From: an uncultured Actinomycetes bacterium
Lineage (GTDB): Bacteria > Actinomycetota > Acidimicrobiia > Acidimicrobiales > RAAP-2
Length of the DNA stretch: 41,727 nucleotides
Direction: 5' to 3'
Assembly: GCA_903885505.1 (NCBI GenBank)
Contig: CAISIU010000030.1
Location: 1 to 41,727 of the forward strand
The position numbers were made by a program, and so were the translations under genes. The notes under the pieces are model-generated. The model saw only the letters and a list, made by a program, of their open reading frames with translations. It ran no database searches and was not told the origin of the DNA. Below, in pieces: positions 1 through 8,926 of the stretch; the first letter of the stretch is position 1; each line of letters begins with the position of its first letter.

Positions 1-44
1 GGGCGCTCGGAGCCTGTCCACCGCGCTCGGTACGATGAGGGCAC

Positions 45-118
45 GCCTCTGTAGCTCAACTGGATAGAGCAGATGGTTTCTACCCATCAGGTTGCGGGTT
101 CGACTCCTGCCGGGGGCA
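45..118 (+). tRNA. tRNA-Arg (anticodon TCT)
   Basis: Cloverleaf folds by eye: acceptor GCCTCTG/CGGGGGC, D stem GCTC/GAGC, anticodon stem GATGG/CCATC with loop TTTCTAC, T arm GCGGG-TTCGACT-CCTGC. Confidence 0.93.
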
Positions 119-183
119 CTGACGTGGCCAGCACGTGGCGAGGCGGTGTTGTTGTAAAACCGACCCGCCGTGGCGCCATGGTT

Positions 184-189
184 TAGCGT
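184..189 (+). promoter_or_regulatory. Candidate -10 box TAGCGT, 7 nt before ATG 197
   Basis: TAnnnT hexamer at leaderless spacing; no clear Shine-Dalgarno. Confidence 0.4.
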
Positions 190-196
190 GACCACC

Positions 197-484
197 ATGA
201 TCCGTGTTTCTGTCTATTACCCGACCACCGAGGGCGCGTCGTTTGACCACGACTACTACCGCGACACCCACGTGCCCATGGCGCGCGATGCCTGGGGTCT
301 CGCTGACGCCCTCATCGAAAAGGGCATCAATGGCCCCTACGTGGCGGCCGTGCACGTGACGTTTGATTCCATGGACGCGCTGGGCGAAGCCATGGGCTCG
401 GAAAAGAGCGCCGCGGTGATTGACGACGTCGCCAACTTCACCACCATTTCGCCGATCATGCAGATCAGCGAAATCGTCGAATAA
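197..484 (+). CDS. EthD-like / ferredoxin-like fold small protein
   Basis: MIRVSVYYPTTEGASFDHDYYRDTHVPMARDAWG resembles EthD family proteins (YY..THVP). ATG 197 preferred over 170. Confidence 0.8.
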   Translation: MIRVSVYYPTTEGASFDHDYYRDTHVPMARDAWGLADALIEKGINGPYVAAVHVTFDSMDALGEAMGSEKSAAVIDDVANFTTISPIMQISEIVE

Positions 485-508
485 GGCCGGCGACTCGACT
501 CTGTGAGT

Positions 509-582
509 CGGGAAGGCGGGATTCGAACCCGCGACCCCCTGGTCCCAAACCAGGTGCGCTAACCAAGCTGCGCTACTTCCCG
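509..582 (-). tRNA. tRNA-Pro (anticodon TGG)
   Basis: Reverse strand CGGGAAGTAGCGCAGCTTGGTTAGCGCACCTGGTTTGGGACCAGGGGGTCGCGGGTTCGAATCCCGCCTTCCCG; anticodon loop TTTGGGA. Confidence 0.95.
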
Positions 583-612
583 CGAGGTCACAGTCTGCCA
601 GTTATCGACTGT

Positions 613-618
613 TAGCGT
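613..618 (+). promoter_or_regulatory. Candidate -10 box TAGCGT, 6 nt before GTG 625
   Basis: TAnnnT at leaderless spacing. Confidence 0.4.
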
Positions 619-624
619 CGCGAC

Positions 625-1434
625 GTGACCTATGACTGGTTAATCGACGGTATTGAGGAGATCTGGCGAGAGATTGATCGCGTGGTGCAGCTCGCTGGAC
701 CGGAGGGGTACGAGAAGCCCACCGCATGTCCTGGCTGGACCGTGCGCGACATCCTGAGCCACTTACTCGGTTTCGAATTACTGATGCAGGGAATCGCGCC
801 GGCGCCCTATGACGCCAGCGGTGATGGGCACGTGAAAAACCCCATCGGTGAGTTCAACGAGGCCTACGTCGCCGAGCGTCGCTCCCGGCCCGGCGACGAG
901 GTGCGCCGAGAGTTCGTGGAGGTCGGCGCCGCCAGCATTGCGCGACTTCGCCGCATGACGGACGAAGAATGGGAGGCCGTGCGGCCCAGTCCCCTGGGGG
1001 ACCACACGTCGGTGTTCGTCTTTGAGACGCGACTTCTCGACACCTGGATTCACCTGCACGACATTTACGACGCCCTCGCCATGCCCCTCGAAGATGGGGG
1101 AGCGGGTGAAGAGGTCGTTGTGAACCGCTTCGAAGCCGCCCTGCCCTATGTGGTGGGTCGCAAAGCCGCGCTGCCCGAGGGATCACGAGCCCGAGTGACC
1201 CTGACCGGTCGCTTGGCTCGCCTGATCGATATCGAGGTGGTGGGCGGCCGTGGTCAGGTCGCCACGACCCCCGGCGAGCCCGACGTAGAGATCATCGTCC
1301 CCACCGCACTGTTCTGGCGCCGCGCCGCGGGCCGCATCTCACCGGAGGCATTTTTAACCTCGCGCGATGTTCACCTCGAGGGCGATCTCGCTCTCGCCAC
1401 GCGAATTGTCGAGAATTTGGCGGTTCTGATTTAG
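625..1434 (+). CDS. Maleylpyruvate isomerase / mycothiol-dependent (DinB-like) family protein
   Basis: N-terminal ...CPGWTVRDILSHLLGFE... typical of the mycothiol-dependent maleylpyruvate isomerase N-domain. Confidence 0.8.
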   Translation: MTYDWLIDGIEEIWREIDRVVQLAGPEGYEKPTACPGWTVRDILSHLLGFELLMQGIAPAPYDASGDGHVKNPIGEFNEAYVAERRSRPGDEVRREFVEVGAASIARLRRMTDEEWEAVRPSPLGDHTSVFVFETRLLDTWIHLHDIYDALAMPLEDGGAGEEVVVNRFEAALPYVVGRKAALPEGSRARVTLTGRLARLIDIEVVGGRGQVATTPGEPDVEIIVPTALFWRRAAGRISPEAFLTSRDVHLEGDLALATRIVENLAVLI

Positions 1435-1452
1435 GCCTGACGGCTCGACAAC

Positions 1453-1458
1453 TAGTCT
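1453..1458 (+). promoter_or_regulatory. Candidate -10 box TAGTCT, 9 nt before ATG of tig
   Basis: TAnnnT at leaderless spacing; no Shine-Dalgarno. Confidence 0.4.
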
Positions 1459-1467
1459 CTTATCCCT

Positions 1468-2796
1468 ATGCAGGCAACCGCGTCGAACGTCGAAAATAAC
1501 CAGACCACCGTGACCGTGACGGTCTCGGCCGCCGAGATCGAAAAGGCGAGCGAGGCCACTGTCTCGGCCATCGCCCAGCAGATCAACGTCAAGGGCTTCC
1601 GCAAGGGCAAGGCTCCGCGCCAGGTGGTCATCAACCACATTGGTGGCCCGGCCGTGCTGCGTGGTGAGACCCTGCGCGAATCGCTGCCCGACTTTTACGC
1701 CCGTGCGGTGTCGCAGACCGGCATTGACCCCATCAACCAGCCCACCATTGACATCGTCAGCGGTGAAGACGACGGCGACTTGACCTTCACCGCCGTGGTG
1801 GAAGTGCGTCCCGAGGTGCAGATTGCGGGCCACCGCGGTCTGCAGGTGACCCTGCCTTCGCCCTTTGCCAGCGACGACGAAGTCGAAGCTCAAGTCACGC
1901 GCCTTCGCGAGACCGACTCTCACCTGGCTGACGTGGACCGTCCCATCGTGAGCGGTGACATCGTCACCATGAACGTGCACGTGGAAGACCCCGCCAACCC
2001 CGAGAGCGCGCAGGACGTGCCGGACTTCGCCTACACCGTGGGTTCGGGCGCCTTGGTCGACGGCCTCGACGAACTGATTCTTGGCCTGAAGGCCGGCGAG
2101 GACCTCTCGCTCACGGGCCGTGGCCCCGGTGGCGACGACATGAACTGGTCCTTCCACTTGGTGCAGGTGCGCGAGCGCGTGCTGCCGGAACTGACCGACG
2201 AGTGGGTCGAAGAGAACACTGAGTACGCCACGGTGCATGCTCTGCGTGATGGCCTCATCGTGCAGCTGACCAGCCGCAAGGTGATCGAAGCGCAGATGAG
2301 CCGTCGTGACAACGTCCTCGTGGCCTTGTCGGATCTCGTCGCCGAAGAGTTGGTGCCCGAGTCCCTCGTGGCCCAAGAGCTCGACTCGCGTATCCACGAA
2401 TTCAGCCACCGCCTCGAGCAGCAGCGTCTCGACGTGGGTACCTTCCTGCAGATCACGGGTCAGACCGAAGAGCAGCTCATCGAGATGTTCCGCCAGGACG
2501 CCCTTCGCGCCTCGCGCATTGACCTCGCTCTTCGCGCGTTGGTGCGCGCCGAGGGCCTCGAGCCCACGGAGCAGGAGATTGAGGATGAACTGGTGACCAC
2601 GGCCGAGTCCATGAGCGTGTCGGCCGACATTTTGCGCGACAACCTCGAGACCACGGGCCGTCGCGTGACTTTCGTCTCCGAAGTCGCGAAAATGAAGGCG
2701 TCGCGCTGGTTGCTCGAGAACGTCACCTACGTTGACGCACAGGGCGCCACCATTGACCGTGCGCTGCTGGACGAAAACCAAGCCGACTCTGAATAG
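1468..2796 (+). CDS. tig: Trigger factor
   Basis: [12 protein letters not shown] motif, FKBP-like middle and helical C-terminal region; adjacent to clpP-clpX. Confidence 0.95.
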   Translation: MQATASNVENNQTTVTVTVSAAEIEKASEATVSAIAQQINVKGFRKGKAPRQVVINHIGGPAVLRGETLRESLPDFYARAVSQTGIDPINQPTIDIVSGEDDGDLTFTAVVEVRPEVQIAGHRGLQVTLPSPFASDDEVEAQVTRLRETDSHLADVDRPIVSGDIVTMNVHVEDPANPESAQDVPDFAYTVGSGALVDGLDELILGLKAGEDLSLTGRGPGGDDMNWSFHLVQVRERVLPELTDEWVEENTEYATVHALRDGLIVQLTSRKVIEAQMSRRDNVLVALSDLVAEELVPESLVAQELDSRIHEFSHRLEQQRLDVGTFLQITGQTEEQLIEMFRQDALRASRIDLALRALVRAEGLEPTEQEIEDELVTTAESMSVSADILRDNLETTGRRVTFVSEVAKMKASRWLLENVTYVDAQGATIDRALLDENQADSE

Positions 2797-2799
2797 GGT
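2794..2799 (+). promoter_or_regulatory. Candidate -10 box TAGGGT, 7 nt before ATG of clpP
   Basis: First three bases are the tig stop codon; TAnnnT at leaderless spacing. Confidence 0.35.
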
Positions 2800-2806
2800 G
2801 GAAGAT

Positions 2807-3415
2807 ATGAACCCCAATCTGCGCTTTAACAATTACCTCGTCCCCACTGTCGTCGAGTCCTCGACGCGTGGTGAGCGCGCCTACGACCTCTACAGCCGTT
2901 TGCTGAAAGAGCGCATCGTGTTCCTCGGCACGCCGGTCGATGACGCGGTGGCGAACCTGATTTGTGCGCAGATGTTGTTCTTGGAGTCCGAAGACGCCGA
3001 CCGCGACATTCACCTCTACATCAACTCGCCCGGTGGCGACATCACGGGCCTGCTCGCGATCTACGACACCATGAAGTTCATTAAGCCCGACGTGTCGACC
3101 TTCTGCTTCGGTCAGGCCGCCTCGGCCGCCGCGGTGTTGCTCGCCGCCGGTGCCAAGGGCAAGCGTTACGCCCTGCCGAACGCACGCATCTTGCTGCACC
3201 AGCCCTGGGGTGGCGTCGGCGGCCAGGCCTCCGACATCGAAATCCAGGCGCGCGAAATCCTTCGTCTGCGCGAGATCTTGAACACGATTTTGTCTCAGGA
3301 CACCGGCCAGTCACTCGAGCGCATCGAGAAGGACACGGACCGCGACTTCATCATGTCGGCGGCCGAATGTGTCGAGTACGGCATCATCGACGAGGTCATC
3401 ACCAAGCGCGTGTAG
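2807..3415 (+). CDS. clpP: ATP-dependent Clp protease proteolytic subunit
   Basis: [36 protein letters not shown] (Ser region), LLHQP (His region). ATG 2807 fits ClpP; ORF start 2732 is an upstream in-frame extension. Confidence 0.95.
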   Translation: MNPNLRFNNYLVPTVVESSTRGERAYDLYSRLLKERIVFLGTPVDDAVANLICAQMLFLESEDADRDIHLYINSPGGDITGLLAIYDTMKFIKPDVSTFCFGQAASAAAVLLAAGAKGKRYALPNARILLHQPWGGVGGQASDIEIQAREILRLREILNTILSQDTGQSLERIEKDTDRDFIMSAAECVEYGIIDEVITKRV

Positions 3416-3479
3416 TCCGCAATTTTGACCCACCCAAACCGTAGGATGATTCGGGCGGGCGAATGTCGGAGGAACTGCC

Positions 3480-4733
3480 ATGGCGAAATTCGGTGAGTCG
3501 GGCGACAGCCTGAAGTGCTCGTTCTGTCAAAAGACGCAAAAGCAGGTTCGTAAGCTCATTGCGGGCACGGGCGTGTACATCTGTGACGAGTGCATCGAGC
3601 TGTGTAGCGACATCCTCGCCGAAGAACTCGGTGACGCTCCCGAGCCGCTGCTCGAAGAGCTTCCTAAGCCTCGCGAGATCGCCGAATTTCTCGATCAGTA
3701 CGTGATTGGCCAAAACGAGGCCAAGAAGATCTTGGCCGTGGCCGTGTACAACCACTACAAGCGCGTGCAGTCCGGACCGCGCCGTGACGGTGACGTCGAA
3801 GTCGCGAAGTCCAACGTCTTGCTCCTCGGCCCGACGGGCTGTGGCAAGACCTTCTTAGCGCAGACTTTGGCCAAGATGCTGAACGTTCCCTTCGCCATTG
3901 CCGACGCCACCGCGCTCACCGAAGCGGGCTACGTCGGTGAAGACGTCGAAAACATCCTCCTCAAGTTGCTGTCGGCAGCTGACTACGACGTGAAGCGAGC
4001 CGAGCGCGGCATCGTCTACATCGACGAAATCGACAAGATCTCTCGCAAGGCCGAGAATCCGTCGATTACTCGCGACGTGTCCGGTGAAGGCGTGCAGCAG
4101 GCCCTCCTCAAGATCTTGGAAGGCACCGTGGCCTCGGTGCCGCCCCAGGGTGGTCGCAAGCACCCGCACCAAGAGTTCATCTCTATCGACACCACGAACG
4201 TGCTGTTCATTTGTGGCGGGGCCTTCGCGGGTCTCGAGCAAATTATTGAAAGGCGTCGCGGCAAGAAGGGCATCGGCTTTGGTCAGCCCGTCGAGGCCGA
4301 GATCAAAGACACCGGTGAGCTCTTTAAGCACGCGTTGCCCGAGGACCTCATGAAGTTCGGTCTCATTCCCGAATTCATTGGCCGCTTGCCGGTCGTCGGT
4401 GCCGTGCACCAACTCACTCGCGAGATGTTGATTGCCGTGTTGTCCGAACCGAAGAACTCGCTCGTGCGTCAGTATCAGAGGATCTTTGAGTTAGACGGCG
4501 TGGAGTTGGTCTTTGAGACCGAAGCGCTGGAAGCGATCGCCGAACTGGCGCTCGCTCGCGGCACCGGTGCGCGCGGCCTTCGCGCCATCATGGAAGACGT
4601 GCTGGTGGACATCATGTTCGACTTGCCCGGTCGCACCGATGTGGCGCGCTGCATCGTGACGGCCGAGACGGTGGCCAAGACGGCGGAGCCAGTGCTCGAC
4701 CTCAAGAAGCCCCGCTCGCGGCGCGCGAGCTAA
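3480..4733 (+). CDS. clpX: ATP-dependent Clp protease ATP-binding subunit ClpX
   Basis: CSFCQK...CDEC zinc-binding domain, GPTGCGKT Walker [16 protein letters not shown] sensor 2. Confidence 0.97.
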   Translation: MAKFGESGDSLKCSFCQKTQKQVRKLIAGTGVYICDECIELCSDILAEELGDAPEPLLEELPKPREIAEFLDQYVIGQNEAKKILAVAVYNHYKRVQSGPRRDGDVEVAKSNVLLLGPTGCGKTFLAQTLAKMLNVPFAIADATALTEAGYVGEDVENILLKLLSAADYDVKRAERGIVYIDEIDKISRKAENPSITRDVSGEGVQQALLKILEGTVASVPPQGGRKHPHQEFISIDTTNVLFICGGAFAGLEQIIERRRGKKGIGFGQPVEAEIKDTGELFKHALPEDLMKFGLIPEFIGRLPVVGAVHQLTREMLIAVLSEPKNSLVRQYQRIFELDGVELVFETEALEAIAELALARGTGARGLRAIMEDVLVDIMFDLPGRTDVARCIVTAETVAKTAEPVLDLKKPRSRRAS

Positions 4734-4735
4734 GC

Positions 4736-6064
4736 ATGAGCCTCGCGGAACTTCGCGACGCGGTCGCGTGGCTGGAATCTCACGTCGACTTTGAGCGGGT
4801 CGCTCCGAATCGAGCAGCGACGCCGACGCTGCAGCCCATCATTGACACTCTGACGGCCATCGGAAGTCCCCAGATGGACTATCCGGTGATCCACATCACC
4901 GGCACCAACGGCAAGGGCACCACCAGCACCTTGACCTCGGCGCTGCTACGAGAAATGGGATTAGCCGTCGGCACCTTTACCTCGCCGGACCTGCACGCCA
5001 TTAACGAGCGCATCAGTGTCAATGGGGAGCCCATTAGCGATGACGCCCTGACGCTGGTGCTGCGTCGACTTCGCGACCTCGAGTCGGTGACGGGCATCAC
5101 ACTGACGCGTTTTGAGATTCTCACCGTGGCCGCGTTGCTGCACTTCTCCGATGAAGGAGTCGAAGTCGCGGTCATCGAGGTGGGCCTCGGGGGAACCTGG
5201 GACTCCACCAACGTGATTAATGGATCGGTGTCGGTTCTCACCAACGTCGACCTCGACCACACCGCCATCTTGGGTCCGACGGTGGAGCACATTGCTCGTG
5301 ACAAGGTCGGCATCTTTCGGGCGGCGGGCACCGCGGTACTCGCCACCACCGACCCTCGGGTCGTCGAGATTGCGAGCGCTCGCGCGGACGAACTCGGATG
5401 CCCCCTGATTCGTCTCGGCCGTGACTTTGACGTGCTTGCCAATGACGTCGCGGTGGGTGGTCGATTGCTCACCATTCGCACGCCTCGCGCCACCTACGAC
5501 GACGTGGTGCTGACGCTGCACGGCGCTCACCAGGGCGTCAACGCCGCGACCGCGCTGGTCGCCACCGAAGAATTCATCGGCGAGGCCATCGGGGAGAAAG
5601 TGGTGCGCTCCGCCTTCGGTCACGCGACCATGCCCGGTCGTCTCGAAGTGCTCGCACGTTCCCCGCTCGTTGTAGTCGACGGAGCCCACAACCCGGCGGG
5701 TGCGCGCGCCTTGGCGGCAACCCTAGACGGGGCCTTTGGCGTCGGGGGAGTGCGCCGCGTGGTCTTTGGTCTCCTCAACGGGCGAGAAGTCGTGGACATG
5801 GTGGAGCCGCTGGTGTCGGCGGGCTTGACGGACTTTCACGTGGCCGCGCCCGATTCGCCGCGCGCCATGGATGTGGGCGTCATGGTGGAGGCCATCGTGG
5901 CCGCGGGAGCGACGGCCTGTCGTCACGACTCGGTGGCCGAGGCTCTCGGGCACGCTCGTGAGATCGCGGATGACGCCGACATGATTGTCTGCGCGGGCAG
6001 TTTGTACGTCGTCGCCGAGGCGCGCGCTGCCGCGCTCGGCCTCCCGAGCCGCCGGCAGGTCTAG
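4736..6064 (+). CDS. folC: Bifunctional folylpolyglutamate synthase/dihydrofolate synthase
   Basis: ITGTNGKGTTSTLTSALL, VVDGAHNPAGA Mur ligase-like motifs. Confidence 0.93.
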   Translation: MSLAELRDAVAWLESHVDFERVAPNRAATPTLQPIIDTLTAIGSPQMDYPVIHITGTNGKGTTSTLTSALLREMGLAVGTFTSPDLHAINERISVNGEPISDDALTLVLRRLRDLESVTGITLTRFEILTVAALLHFSDEGVEVAVIEVGLGGTWDSTNVINGSVSVLTNVDLDHTAILGPTVEHIARDKVGIFRAAGTAVLATTDPRVVEIASARADELGCPLIRLGRDFDVLANDVAVGGRLLTIRTPRATYDDVVLTLHGAHQGVNAATALVATEEFIGEAIGEKVVRSAFGHATMPGRLEVLARSPLVVVDGAHNPAGARALAATLDGAFGVGGVRRVVFGLLNGREVVDMVEPLVSAGLTDFHVAAPDSPRAMDVGVMVEAIVAAGATACRHDSVAEALGHAREIADDADMIVCAGSLYVVAEARAAALGLPSRRQV

Positions 6065-6070
6065 ACCAAG

Positions 6071-6076
6071 TAGGCT
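6071..6076 (+). promoter_or_regulatory. Candidate -10 box TAGGCT, 9 nt before ATG of ndk
   Basis: TAnnnT at leaderless spacing; the same hexamer recurs before mreB, MoxR and DAHP synthase. Confidence 0.45.
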
Positions 6077-6085
6077 GGAAGGCCT

Positions 6086-6499
6086 ATGGCACGTACTTTT
6101 TCCTTTATTAAGCCTGATGGCGTCCAGCGCGGACTCATCGGCGAAGTTCTCCGTCGTTTCGAGCAGAAGGGCCTCACCTTGGTGGCGGCTGACCTGCGCC
6201 AGATTGACCGTGCCACGGCGGAGGCGCACTACGCCGAGCACGCCGGCAAGGGCTTTTTTGACGCCATTGTCACCGGATTGACCTCCGGGCCGATTTTCAC
6301 CATGGTCTTGGAGGGTCCCGAGGACGTGGCCAAGATCGTGCGCACCATGATGGGTGCCACCAATCCGGCCGAATCGGCCCCCGGCACCATCCGCGGCGAC
6401 TTCGGTACCGAGATGCAGTACAACATCATTCACGGCTCGGACTCGCCCGAATCCGCTGCCCGTGAAATTGCCCTGTTTTTCCCTGAGCTCGCGAAGTAG
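6086..6499 (+). CDS. ndk: Nucleoside diphosphate kinase
   Basis: [16 protein letters not shown] and [19 protein letters not shown] (catalytic NIIHGSD). Confidence 0.97.
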   Translation: MARTFSFIKPDGVQRGLIGEVLRRFEQKGLTLVAADLRQIDRATAEAHYAEHAGKGFFDAIVTGLTSGPIFTMVLEGPEDVAKIVRTMMGATNPAESAPGTIRGDFGTEMQYNIIHGSDSPESAAREIALFFPELAK

Positions 6500-6525
6500 T
6501 TCCGCGGGGCGACATGCCCTAGCCT

Positions 6526-6531
6526 TAGGCT
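6526..6531 (+). promoter_or_regulatory. Candidate -10 box TAGGCT upstream of mreB
   Basis: TAGGCT followed by a ~38 nt leader containing a small hairpin. Confidence 0.4.
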
Positions 6532-6569
6532 TATGCCGTCAGTCGATGACTGCGGTCTAGAAGGTTTTC

Positions 6570-7598
6570 ATGGACAATCGATTCTCACTACTGGGCCGCG
6601 ATATGGCGGTAGACCTCGGAACGGCCAACACCTTGGTCTACGTCCGTGGTCGCGGCATCATCTTGAATGAGCCCTCCGTAGTGGCGGTCGACGTGAAGGA
6701 CGGTCGCCCCTTGGCGGTGGGCGCCGAAGCCAAGCGCATGATTGGTCGCACCCCGAGCAACATCCAGGCCATTCGACCCCTCAAAGACGGCGTCATTGCG
6801 GATTTTGAAATCTGCGAAAAGATGCTGCGCTACTTCATTCACCGCGTTCACCAACGTCGTTTCGCGAAGCCGCGCATGATCATCTGCGTGCCCTCGGGTA
6901 TCACCGGTGTCGAGCAGCGCGCCGTCATGGAAGCGGCCGAGTTCGCCGGTGCGCGCAAGGCCTTCATTATCGAAGAGCCCATGGCCGCGGCTATCGGTGC
7001 GGGACTACCTATTCACGAACCCACCGGAAACATGGTGGTGGACATCGGTGGTGGCACCACGGAAGTCGCCGTGATTTCTCTCGGCGGTATCGTCACCAGC
7101 CAGTCGATTCGCGTCGGTGGCGACGAGCTCGACGAGGCCATCGTGTCGTACGTGAAGAAGGAATTCCAGCTCGCGCTCGGTGAGCGCACCGCGGAAGAAA
7201 TCAAGATTCAGATGGGCTCCGCTTTCCCGCTCGAAGACGAAATGCGCGCCGAAATTCGCGGCCGTGACCTCGTGACGGGACTTCCGAAGACCGTGGTGAT
7301 TTCCACCGAGCAGGTGCGCGAAGCGATTGAAGAGCCGGTGCAGGCCATTGTGGATGCCGTCAAGGTGACTCTGGACCGCACGCCGCCCGAATTGGCCGCC
7401 GACATCATGGAGCAGGGCATCGTGCTCACCGGTGGTGGCGCACTGCTCGCCGGTTTGGCCCAGCGTCTTGAGTTCGAAACTAACATGCCCATCATCGTCG
7501 CCGATGACCCGCTGAACTGCGTGGCCATTGGTAGTGGCATGTGCCTCGAGGACTTGGCCGTGTTCGAGCGGATGCTCAAGACCTCTCCGTCGAGGTAG
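6570..7598 (+). CDS. mreB: Rod shape-determining protein MreB
   Basis: MAVDLGTANTLVYV, VVDIGGGTTEVAVISLGG, VLTGGGALLAGL actin-like motifs. Confidence 0.97.
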   Translation: MDNRFSLLGRDMAVDLGTANTLVYVRGRGIILNEPSVVAVDVKDGRPLAVGAEAKRMIGRTPSNIQAIRPLKDGVIADFEICEKMLRYFIHRVHQRRFAKPRMIICVPSGITGVEQRAVMEAAEFAGARKAFIIEEPMAAAIGAGLPIHEPTGNMVVDIGGGTTEVAVISLGGIVTSQSIRVGGDELDEAIVSYVKKEFQLALGERTAEEIKIQMGSAFPLEDEMRAEIRGRDLVTGLPKTVVISTEQVREAIEEPVQAIVDAVKVTLDRTPPELAADIMEQGIVLTGGGALLAGLAQRLEFETNMPIIVADDPLNCVAIGSGMCLEDLAVFERMLKTSPSR

Positions 7599-7601
7599 TT
7601 C

Positions 7602-8420
7602 GTGGCGTCGCCCGTCGTTCGACGACGAATCTTTTCGGGCGTCGTGGCATTCGTCATTTTTTTGACGGTGGCCGAGCTCACGGGTGGACCGGCGCATTTT
7701 CTGCGCAGCACGGGACGATTCGTTTCGGCACCGTTCACCTGGGTGGTGGGACTCGTGGCCCATCCGGTGGGTCACCTCATGACCGGTGCCCTCAACTACA
7801 GCGACGTCGTGGCGCAAAATCGCCTCCTGCGCGAACAACTCGCTCACGACCAAATGCTGATCAACCAGCAGCAGTATCAGGCCAATGAATTGCAGCGCCT
7901 CACGGCGTCGTTGAACTTGCCCTTCGTCGGCACGACGCCGACGGTGTCGGCGCAAGTCATCGGCATTTCCCCGACGAATTTCGCGGCCACCGTCACTATT
8001 TCCCGCGGTCAAGATGACGGACTCTTGCCGGGAATGCCGGTGGTCGGTGGGGGTGGACTTTTGGGCACCGTGACGTCGACGACGAGTCACTCCGCCATCG
8101 TCACCTTGATCACCGACGCCTCGTCGGCGATTACCGGTGAAATCGGCACCAGTGGTGCACAGGCCGTGATCTACGGATCGGGAGACGCTCGGCCGCTACG
8201 CGTGACCGCGGTCGCCCTATCGAAGTCGGTCTCTCCGGGCGACATCGTCTCAACGACGGGGGCCAACGGCGACCTCTTGCCGCCGGGTATTCCCATCGCG
8301 AAGGTGAAGTCCATCGTGGTGACCCCGGGGGCGACGACGTACAACTTGACCTTGACGCCCCTCGCCGATATCCGCAACTTGGGTTACGTGTCGGTGCTGC
8401 TGTGGGAGCCCGGTACGTGA
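7602..8420 (+). CDS. mreC: Rod shape-determining protein MreC
   Basis: N-terminal TM, coiled coil, PVVGGGGLLGTVTSTTSHSAIVTLITD; between mreB and mreD. Confidence 0.92.
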   Translation: MASPVVRRRIFSGVVAFVIFLTVAELTGGPAHFLRSTGRFVSAPFTWVVGLVAHPVGHLMTGALNYSDVVAQNRLLREQLAHDQMLINQQQYQANELQRLTASLNLPFVGTTPTVSAQVIGISPTNFAATVTISRGQDDGLLPGMPVVGGGGLLGTVTSTTSHSAIVTLITDASSAITGEIGTSGAQAVIYGSGDARPLRVTAVALSKSVSPGDIVSTTGANGDLLPPGIPIAKVKSIVVTPGATTYNLTLTPLADIRNLGYVSVLLWEPGT

Positions 8421-8926
8421 CCGGTCTCATTCGCCTGGTCCTCGCCAGCGCGCTGATGGGGGCCGTGCAGCTGTCGGTGTTGTCGCCGATACGGCTCGCG
8501 CACGTCACCATCATGCTCATGTGGATATGGGCCTTGGCCCTCGGCATTTCCATCAACCGGTGGTACGCGACGATAGGTGGCGCTGTTGTCGGTTTCATGC
8601 TGGACGCCCAAAGTTCCACGCCGCTCTTGACCTTTGCGGTGACGGGCGCGCTCGTGGGCTACATCTGCGGCCGCCTCGGTGAAGAAGGCATTGGCGATCT
8701 CGACGGCGCCGCGTGGTGGTCGGGACCCATCGTCGGCAGTCTCGGCATCGTGATCAGCGTGCTCGCGGCCATGTGTGTTGCCACCGTGTTCGGTGACGGA
8801 ACCTTCTGGCGGGGAAATGCGGGTGCGTCGATGGTGGTCAACATGCTGCTGGCCGCCCTCCTCGTTCGGCCCCTCGGACGTTTTGCGCGCTGGGCCATCG
8901 GTGACGACATGGTGGTTCACCGCTAA
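8417..8926 (+). CDS. mreD: Rod shape-determining protein MreD
   Basis: Small multi-TM protein between mreC and mrdA; GTG 8417 overlaps the mreC stop (GTGA). The ORF track start 8402 is an in-frame alternative. Confidence 0.8.
   Translation: MTGLIRLVLASALMGAVQLSVLSPIRLAHVTIMLMWIWALALGISINRWYATIGGAVVGFMLDAQSSTPLLTFAVTGALVGYICGRLGEEGIGDLDGAAWWSGPIVGSLGIVISVLAAMCVATVFGDGTFWRGNAGASMVVNMLLAALLVRPLGRFARWAIGDDMVVHR

Noticed and set aside
1354-2832. 492-aa minus-strand ORF opposite tig
   Set aside because: Antisense shadow of a clear trigger factor gene; His/Val/Gly-rich composition typical of reverse-frame translation in GC-rich DNA.
7005-8090. 361-aa minus-strand ORF across mreB/mreC
   Set aside because: Antisense to two well-supported genes; low-complexity His/Arg-rich translation.
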